Shown: one piece after another, positions 3,425 to 8,486 of the stretch
Position numbering within the stretch: the first letter of the stretch is position 1
How the letters are laid out: every line of letters begins with the position of its first letter
Assembly (NCBI GenBank): GCA_016292705.1
Contig: JAEDHZ010000059.1
Coordinates: 1 to 8,486, forward strand
Direction: 5' to 3'
DNA: 8,486 nt
Source: Clostridiaceae bacterium
GTDB lineage: Bacteria; Bacillota; Clostridia; Oscillospirales; Acutalibacteraceae
Program-made: the position numbers and the translations under genes
Notes under the pieces: generated by a model
The model's input: only the letters and a program-made list of their open reading frames with translations
What the model was told of the DNA's origin: nothing
Databases searched by the model: none

Positions 3425-3467
3425 AAAAGCCATGAAGCTTCCCAAACAGGTTTGCTTCATGGCTTTT
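3425..3467. terminator. Bidirectional terminator between the 34-codon peptide and the aldolase
   Basis: AAAAGCCATGAAGC (3425-3438) and GCTTCATGGCTTTT (3454-3467) form a perfect 14-bp stem with a 15-nt loop. T-runs flank it on both strands. It ends the plus-strand peptide transcript and, 10 bp past the stop at 3477, the minus-strand aldolase operon. Confidence 0.9.
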
Positions 3468-3476
3468 CATTTATAT

Positions 3477-4691
3477 TCACTTCTGCTTTGAATACTTTAC
3501 TCTGTAAATCACATTCATGAGAACGGAGTCAAGCTTTCCGATATATTTGACCTTGTCATACATCTGACTTGCAACAAAGGCTTTGCAGTTCTTTGCGGTA
3601 ACCATTTCCGAAGCCTCTGCTTCATCGGGATTGATTCCGCAGCAGATTGCGCCGTTGTCCTTGATGAGAGCGGCGGTTTTGTGCTTTCCGAGCGCTTTGA
3701 CAACCTTTTTGGAAGTTCGGAGAGTATCGTTCGGATTGAACTCAACGCATTTTACGGTTGTTCCGGCAATCTGCGCAAAATCGTCAAGCAGCGGACGAAG
3801 AACCTTTGTAACCTTTGAAGCGGCAACAACTTCTTCCTTGTCTGAATGGATGATGCAGTTGATGTCATCACGCTTTTTATAAACGGCAAGGTGCATATCA
3901 GCCTCTGAAGGGAAGTCTCCGCCGAGAATGACCTTTTCAAGGCTGAGCGAAAGCGTATACTTTTCGTTGCCGTCCTTGTCCTTCATAACAACAACATTTC
4001 CTGTACGGGTGCTGTCATAGGGAACAACATACGGTGACGGCGCATCGGCACGCTTTTTCAGCTCGGAAACATAATCACAGATATCCTTGAAGCTTTCTGC
4101 GGTTTTTTCCGTCATTGAGCTGTACTTGCCATAGAGATGTCTGAGACAGACGGTTTCAAGCTCTGAAGCAATTCTGAATGCCTCATCATAATCCTTGCCG
4201 AGACAAACGGCGCCGTGGTGCTTCATGATGACAGCCTTTGAAGCAGAGCGCATGAGTGCATTGACAACACCCTTCCTGAGCTTACCTGTTCCGGGAAGAC
4301 CGTAGGAAGCAACGGGGATGTTGTCTCCGATGATTGCGGCGCTTTCGGCCGGAACATCGTTGATGTCGCAGCCGAGTGCGCTGACAATTGAAGCGTTGAC
4401 CTGATGTGTATGGATAACAAAATTACATTCCGGACGAAGAAGATAACACTGGGCATGGATACCCTTTTCGCTTGACGGCTTGATTTCGCCCTCATAAGAA
4501 AGGTCAGCCATTTTAACAAGGACAATATCGTCCGGAGTGAGAGTCTCATAAGCCCTGCCGCTGGGAGTGATGACAAAGCTGTCATCGTCAACACGGCAGC
4601 TTACATTGCCCCATGTTCTTGCGATAAGACCGGTTGAAACAAGCTTTTTTCCGGCTTCAACAACGATCTCCTTTGCCTTTAAAAGTTCCAT
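3477..4691 (-). CDS. Tandem-domain class II aldolase/adducin-family protein
   Basis: A 404-aa protein made of two class II aldolase domains, where typical enzymes (FucA, RhaD, AraD) have one of about 210-280 aa. Domain 1 (about 1-215) keeps the zinc-site pattern of L-fuculose-phosphate aldolase: GNVS (28-31), SSE with E75, IHTH with H94 and H96, and KHHGA with H158/H159. It should be a metal-dependent aldolase or epimerase-like enzyme on a sugar phosphate or related hydroxy-carbonyl compound. Domain 2 (about 230-395) keeps the fold and the glutamate (PSE, E263) but has HSD (282-284) instead of HTH and KDNGA (344-348) instead of KHHGA, so its zinc site is probably lost. ATG 4691 has GAGAGGT just upstream. 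It is the second gene of an operon, 73 bp after the aminotransferase. Substrate unknown. Confidence 0.85.
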   Translation of the reverse strand: MELLKAKEIVVEAGKKLVSTGLIARTWGNVSCRVDDDSFVITPSGRAYETLTPDDIVLVKMADLSYEGEIKPSSEKGIHAQCYLLRPECNFVIHTHQVNASIVSALGCDINDVPAESAAIIGDNIPVASYGLPGTGKLRKGVVNALMRSASKAVIMKHHGAVCLGKDYDEAFRIASELETVCLRHLYGKYSSMTEKTAESFKDICDYVSELKKRADAPSPYVVPYDSTRTGNVVVMKDKDGNEKYTLSLSLEKVILGGDFPSEADMHLAVYKKRDDINCIIHSDKEEVVAASKVTKVLRPLLDDFAQIAGTTVKCVEFNPNDTLRTSKKVVKALGKHKTAALIKDNGAICCGINPDEAEASEMVTAKNCKAFVASQMYDKVKYIGKLDSVLMNVIYRVKYSKQK

Positions 4692-4708
4692 AATTACCTC
4701 TCATTCAG

Positions 4709-4747
4709 AAAAGGGACAGAACCGAAACGCACTGATTCTGCCCTTTT
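4709..4747 (-). promoter_or_regulatory. Intercistronic hairpin between aminotransferase and aldolase
   Basis: Arms 4709-4721 and 4736-4747 pair over 12 bp with one bulged base (4716) around a 14-nt loop. On the minus strand it is followed only by TTTTCTG, a weak T-run, so partial termination or a processing/stability stem is more likely than full termination. It would lower or separately set aldolase expression. Confidence 0.55.
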
Positions 4748-4764
4748 GATTATATTGTTATTTA

Positions 4765-6243
4765 TCAGTCCTGCTTGATTGCAACATTTGCAAAAACCCT
4801 GTCGAAACGGGCAAGAGCGTCGTCAATCATTTCCTCGTTATATGCTGCAGAAGTGTAGAGTCTTGAGCCTGCAAGGGTAACAAGTCCTTCTGCCATATAT
4901 GCAGCGCCCATGTGGGTCATTTCCTTCTTGCGGATGTCGGTTTCCTTGAGGATTGCCGGAATTGTCCACGGCTTGCTCCAGTCAATTGCAAAGTGCATTG
5001 TTCCGACAGTTTCCATGTGGCAGATTGAACCCTGATTGAAAGCAACAAACGGAAGGTTGTACTTATCAATGATGTGGTTGAGACCCTTGGTGATTCTGTC
5101 GCCCATTAAGCCGGCTTTCTGGCAAGCGTTCTGCTTGTCAATCTCTTCAAGAGTGAAATAACCTGCGCAGCATGAAAGCGGAGTTGCAGCCATTGTTCCG
5201 CCGCAGAAAGCCTTTTTGATCTTCTGTGCGCCGTCAAGACCTGCGCCCATGTATTTCATGTACTCTCTCTTGCCGCCGATTCCGCCTGCGCCCGGATAGC
5301 CGCCTGCGATAACCTTTCCGAAGATGGTAAGGTCGGGTTCAACACCGTAGTAGCCCTGAGCACCTGACATGCCGATTCTGAAGCCGGTAACAACCTCATC
5401 GAAGATGAGAAGTGCGCCGTACTTGCGGCAAAGCCTTTCAACGCCCTTGTTGAAATCCTTGGAAAGGGGTCTTGTTCCGCTTTCCGGACCAACCGGCTCG
5501 ATGAAAACAGCTGCGGTTCCGCCGCAAAGCTGATTCCTGCGAAGCTTCTTTTCAAGATCATTGAGATCGTTCGGGAAAAATTCCTGTGTATCTCTCATGA
5601 GGCGCATGGGAACACCGTGAGCCTGAGTGAACTTTGTTCCCGGAATACGGATACCGTAGCCGAGCTGATCCGACCAGCCGTGATATGCGCCGCCCATTTT
5701 GAGGATGTGCTTTTTCTTTGTTGCAAGCCTTGCAACACGGCAGGCAACCATGCATGCCTCAGTTCCCGAACCGAGCATACGGAACATATCAACCGTCGGC
5801 ATTGAATCGGAGATCTTCTTTGCAAGCTTATACTCAAACTCATGGAAAAGTCCGGTTGAAGGACCGCAGGTGTTGAGCAGGTCGATAACCTGATCTCTGA
5901 CGATCTTCGGGTTTGAGCCGAGAACTGTCGGACCGCCGGCCTGAAGAAAATCGTAATACTCGTTTCCGTCGATATCATAAAGTTTTGCGCCGTCTGCCTT
6001 TGTGAAAACAAGGGGGAACGGATAGTTGAAAGCAAGATTATGCTGAACACCGCCGGGGATGATCTGCTTTGCTTCGTCGATCATTGCCTTTGACTTCTGG
6101 CACTTCTTTTCAAAATAGTTTTCTTCATAAGCCTTGAGAGCGTCCGGTTTGATGGTGTAGATCGGCTGACGGATAAGGTTATCGAGTTTCTCGGTAACGG
6201 CTTTTGCGTCAACATAATCAGTGATTGCGAATCTTGTGTCCAT
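4765..6243 (-). CDS. Class III pyridoxal-phosphate aminotransferase (glutamate-1-semialdehyde aminotransferase-like)
   Basis: A 492-aa fold-type I PLP enzyme. Family marks: IIPGGVQHN (61-69), YDIDGNEYYDFLQAGGPTVLG (89-109), phosphate-binding GSGTEA (158-163), AYHGW (186-190), IEPVGPESGT (248-257), FDEVVTGFR (281-289, with D282 contacting the PLP nitrogen), and FGKVIAGGYPGAG with K310 as the expected Schiff-base lysine. The C-terminal part has FCGGTMAATPLS and the small domain. It is longer than HemL (about 430 aa) because of an N-terminal extension of about 55 residues, and no other tetrapyrrole gene is in view, so a HemL role is unlikely. A transamination linked to the downstream aldolase is inferred; the substrate is unknown. 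ATG 6243 has AGGAGG 10 nt upstream. First gene of a two-gene operon. Confidence 0.85.
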   Translation of the reverse strand: MDTRFAITDYVDAKAVTEKLDNLIRQPIYTIKPDALKAYEENYFEKKCQKSKAMIDEAKQIIPGGVQHNLAFNYPFPLVFTKADGAKLYDIDGNEYYDFLQAGGPTVLGSNPKIVRDQVIDLLNTCGPSTGLFHEFEYKLAKKISDSMPTVDMFRMLGSGTEACMVACRVARLATKKKHILKMGGAYHGWSDQLGYGIRIPGTKFTQAHGVPMRLMRDTQEFFPNDLNDLEKKLRRNQLCGGTAAVFIEPVGPESGTRPLSKDFNKGVERLCRKYGALLIFDEVVTGFRIGMSGAQGYYGVEPDLTIFGKVIAGGYPGAGGIGGKREYMKYMGAGLDGAQKIKKAFCGGTMAATPLSCCAGYFTLEEIDKQNACQKAGLMGDRITKGLNHIIDKYNLPFVAFNQGSICHMETVGTMHFAIDWSKPWTIPAILKETDIRKKEMTHMGAAYMAEGLVTLAGSRLYTSAAYNEEMIDDALARFDRVFANVAIKQD

Positions 6244-6321
6244 GAATGTTGAGCCTCCTGATATTTGAATTTTATAACCGCTTCAGAATATTCGGCGAGC
6301 CACTGCTCACTAATCCTCAAT

Positions 6322-6350
6322 ATTATACATTATTTATCCCTATCTGTCAA
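6322..6350 (-). promoter_or_regulatory. Perfect sigma-A promoter of the aminotransferase-aldolase operon
   Basis: On the minus strand TTGACA (6345-6350), 17 bp, TATAAT (6322-6327): full consensus. Predicted start near 6315 gives a leader of about 70 nt. No clear operator overlaps it, so expression may be strong and constitutive, or controlled elsewhere. Confidence 0.8.
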
Positions 6351-6419
6351 TCAAAATAAATTCTAAATCTACTGTTCATTTTGCACAAAAAGCAAGCGTT
6401 CTGCTTATGCAATTTCAAC

Positions 6420-6448
6420 TTGCTTTATTTTGAAATCCGTGATAGAAT
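6420..6448 (+). promoter_or_regulatory. Sigma-A promoter of bipA
   Basis: TTGCTT (6420-6425), 17 bp, TAGAAT (6443-6448). Predicted start near 6455, about 50 nt before the ATG at 6505. This argues against the upstream GTG at 6451 as the start codon. Confidence 0.6.
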
Positions 6449-6504
6449 AAGTGGCTGTTATGCGAAAACATATATGGATAAATAAGTTAAAACAGGGTGA
6501 TATT

Positions 6505-8322
6505 ATGGATGTCAGACAGGATATCAGAAATGTTGCAATCATTGCGCATGTTGACCACGGCAAAACAACCCTCGTTGACGAGCTTCTCAAGCAAAGCGGC
6601 ATCTTCCGCCAGAACGAGCAGGTTGCCGAGCGTGTTATGGACTCGAACGACCTTGAAAGGGAAAGAGGAATAACAATCCTTTCCAAAAACACCGCAGTTC
6701 ATTATAACGGAGTGAAAATCAACATTGTTGACACTCCGGGTCACGCCGATTTCGGCGGAGAGGTTGAGCGCATTCTCATGATGGTTGACGGCGTTCTGCT
6801 CCTTGTTGACGCTTTTGAGGGCTGTATGCCGCAGACAAGATTCGTTCTCAAAAAGGCTCTCGGTCTCAAAAAGAAGGTCATCGTTGTTGTCAACAAAATT
6901 GACCGCCCGGGCGCAAGACCGGCCGAAGTCATTGACGAAGTTCTTGACCTTTTCATTGAACTTGGCGCTCAGGAGGATCAGCTTGACTTCCCCGTTGTTT
7001 ATGCTTCGGCAAGAGACGGCTATTCCTCGCTCGATCCCACTGTCCGTGAGGGTGATATGCGTCCGCTGTTTGACTCAATCCTTGAAAACATTGATCCGCC
7101 CGCCGGAGACATGAATGGTCCGCTCCAGATCCTCTTTTCAAGCCTCGATTATGATGATTACATCGGTAGAATCGGCATCGGCAGAGTTGAAAGGGGCAGC
7201 ATCAAACGCAACGGGCAGGTTGTCCTTTGCAAAACCGACGGAGAGTACCAGAATGTCAAGGTATCAAAGCTTTATCAGTTTGAGGGACTCAAAAGGGTTG
7301 AGGTTGAGGAAGCCTCGCTCGGCGACCTCATCTGCGTTTCGGGCATTTCCGACCTGAACATCGGTGAAACCGCCTGCGACCCGGATCACCTTGAACCGCT
7401 CCCCTTTGTCAAGATTGACGAACCGACAATTTCAATGAACTTCATTGTCAACAACAGTCCCTTTGCCGGTCAGGAGGGCAAGTTTGTTACCTCACGCAAC
7501 ATCCGTGACCGCCTTTTCAAGGAAGTTGAAACCAATGTCAGTATGCGTGTTGAGGAAACAGACACCACCGACACCTTCAAGGTCAGCGGCAGAGGTGAGC
7601 TCCACCTTTCAATCCTCATTGAAACAATGCGCCGCCAGGGCTATGAATTTCAGGTTTCAAGGCCAAAGGTTATCATGAAAAAGGAAAACGGCGTTCTCCT
7701 GGAGCCTATGGAACTTCTCATTGTTGAAGTTCCAGAACAGTATGTCGGTTCAGTCATGGAAAAACTCGGTTCAAGGAAAGGCGAGCTTGAAAACATGGGT
7801 GTCCGTGACGGAGGAATGACTCACCTTGAGTTCAGAATCCCCGCAAGAGGTCTCATCGGATACCGCAGCGAGTTCATGACCGACACCAACGGCAACGGTA
7901 TTCTCAACCAGCTCTTTGCCGGATATGAACCGTTCAAAGGCGATATCCAGACAAGGGAAAGAGGCTCGATTGTTGTTCACGAAACGGGCGAAACCACCGG
8001 ATACGGTCTTTTCAACACTCAGGACAGAGGCCGCCTTTTTGTCGGTCCGGGTGTCCCGGTTTATGAAGGCATGATAGTCGGCGAATGTGCAAAAAGCGAG
8101 GATGTTGTCTGCAATGTCTGCAAGCAAAAGCATCTGACCAACACAAGAGCCTCCGGCTCGGACGATGCACTCCGCCTTGTTCCGCCCACTGTTCTCAGCC
8201 TTGAACAGTGCATGGAGTTCATCAAAGACGACGAACTGCTTGAGGTCACTCCGACCTCACTCAGGCTCAGAAAGGTCATACTTTCAAAAGAGCAGAGAAT
8301 GAAACAGCAGTTCAGAAAATAA
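6505..8322 (+). CDS. typA: Translational GTPase BipA/TypA
   Basis: A 605-aa ribosome-associated GTPase of the EF-G/LepA group; in the family it aids 50S subunit assembly and stress or cold adaptation. Numbered from ATG 6505: G1 AHVDHGKT (14-21), G2 region ERGITI (53-58), G3 DTPGH (76-80), G4 NKID (130-133), G5 SAR (168-170), domain II from about 205, the EF-G-like domain from about 305 (EPTISMNF), SGRGELHLSIL (361-371), and the BipA-specific C-terminal domain with RGLIGYRSEFMTDT (448-461) and LTNTRASGSDDA (544-555). Length equals the family norm and no frame damage is seen. The frame is open to GTG 6451, which would add 18 residues, but that codon lies at the predicted transcription start, whereas starting at 6505 gives the usual BipA N-terminus; its ribosome binding site (CAGGGTGA) is modest. 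Confidence 0.97.
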   Translation: MDVRQDIRNVAIIAHVDHGKTTLVDELLKQSGIFRQNEQVAERVMDSNDLERERGITILSKNTAVHYNGVKINIVDTPGHADFGGEVERILMMVDGVLLLVDAFEGCMPQTRFVLKKALGLKKKVIVVVNKIDRPGARPAEVIDEVLDLFIELGAQEDQLDFPVVYASARDGYSSLDPTVREGDMRPLFDSILENIDPPAGDMNGPLQILFSSLDYDDYIGRIGIGRVERGSIKRNGQVVLCKTDGEYQNVKVSKLYQFEGLKRVEVEEASLGDLICVSGISDLNIGETACDPDHLEPLPFVKIDEPTISMNFIVNNSPFAGQEGKFVTSRNIRDRLFKEVETNVSMRVEETDTTDTFKVSGRGELHLSILIETMRRQGYEFQVSRPKVIMKKENGVLLEPMELLIVEVPEQYVGSVMEKLGSRKGELENMGVRDGGMTHLEFRIPARGLIGYRSEFMTDTNGNGILNQLFAGYEPFKGDIQTRERGSIVVHETGETTGYGLFNTQDRGRLFVGPGVPVYEGMIVGECAKSEDVVCNVCKQKHLTNTRASGSDDALRLVPPTVLSLEQCMEFIKDDELLEVTPTSLRLRKVILSKEQRMKQQFRK

Positions 8323-8354
8323 AATCAACGCTTTTCTAAAAATCAAACAATATT

Positions 8355-8417
8355 AGGTTATAGTTCACATTCAGCGTTTATCTTTCGATTGATGTGAATT
8401 ATAACCTTTTTCTTTTT
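8355..8417 (+). terminator. Intrinsic terminator of bipA
   Basis: AGGTTATAGTTCACAT (8355-8370) and ATGTGAATTATAACCT (8392-8407) form a 16-bp stem with one G-U pair and a 21-nt loop, followed by TTTTTCTTTTT. It lies 32 bp after the stop codon. Confidence 0.9.
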
Positions 8418-8445
8418 GCCGGACAAGGGAATATTGCATTAGTGA

Positions 8446-8474
8446 TTGACAAAACATTGTATTCTGTAGATAAT
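8446..8474 (+). promoter_or_regulatory. Sigma-A promoter for a gene beyond the right edge
   Basis: TTGACA (8446-8451), 17 bp, GATAAT (8469-8474). It lies past the bipA terminator and points rightwards, so an independent plus-strand transcript should begin near 8481. No coding start is visible before the window ends. Confidence 0.65.
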
Positions 8475-8486
8475 GAAAGCGGAGAC

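Noticed and set aside
6451..6504. GTG at 6451 as the bipA start, adding 18 residues
   Set aside because: It lies at the predicted transcription start of the promoter at 6420-6448, has no ribosome binding site, and the added residues are not part of the usual BipA N-terminus; ATG 6505 fits the family.

Overview
The window looks like a low-to-mid-GC Gram-positive chromosome, most likely a gut Clostridia of the Oscillospiraceae/Ruminococcaceae type. The basis is consensus-like sigma-A promoters with 17-18 bp spacers, strong GGAGG ribosome binding sites, hairpin plus T-run terminators, an Ala/Thr/Pro-rich exported protein, and clostridial-looking BipA and CopA sequences. The taxonomic assignment is an inference.

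Layout. 1-226: intergenic DNA with a promoter leaving the window leftwards and the terminator of the next gene. 227-1186 (-): exported or membrane-anchored protein with a low-complexity linker. 1187-1507: divergent promoter region. 1508-2220 (+): remnant of a copper-exporting P-type ATPase (copA) that has lost most of its pump core, leaving two heavy-metal-associated (HMA) domains, each still an intact small reading frame. 2270-2626: a compact two-RNA locus that looks like a type I toxin-antitoxin module: a 23-codon hydrophobic peptide gene on +, a convergent RNA of about 87 nt on - with its own consensus promoter, and a shared bidirectional terminator. 2703-2909 (-): 68-aa XRE/Cro-type regulator. 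2935-3009: three copies of a 17-bp palindromic operator, one of which exactly fills the spacer of a rightward sigma-A promoter. 3297-3401 (+): a 34-codon cationic hydrophobic peptide gene, probably driven by that promoter through a leader of about 300 nt, ending at a bidirectional terminator. 6243-3477 (-): two-gene operon, a class III aminotransferase then a tandem-domain class II aldolase, from a perfect TTGACA-17-TATAAT promoter. 6505-8322 (+): BipA/TypA translational GTPase with its own promoter and terminator. 8446-8474: promoter for a gene beyond the right edge.

The housekeeping parts (BipA, aminotransferase/aldolase operon) are intact and ordinary in organisation. The interesting part is about 1.5-3.47 kb, where a decayed copper pump, a type I TA-like locus and a small peptide next to a repressor with a three-operator control region sit side by side. 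The best candidates for undescribed systems are the 23-codon TA-like locus and the XRE/34-codon peptide pair. All functional statements come from reading the sequence and family knowledge; no searches were run.
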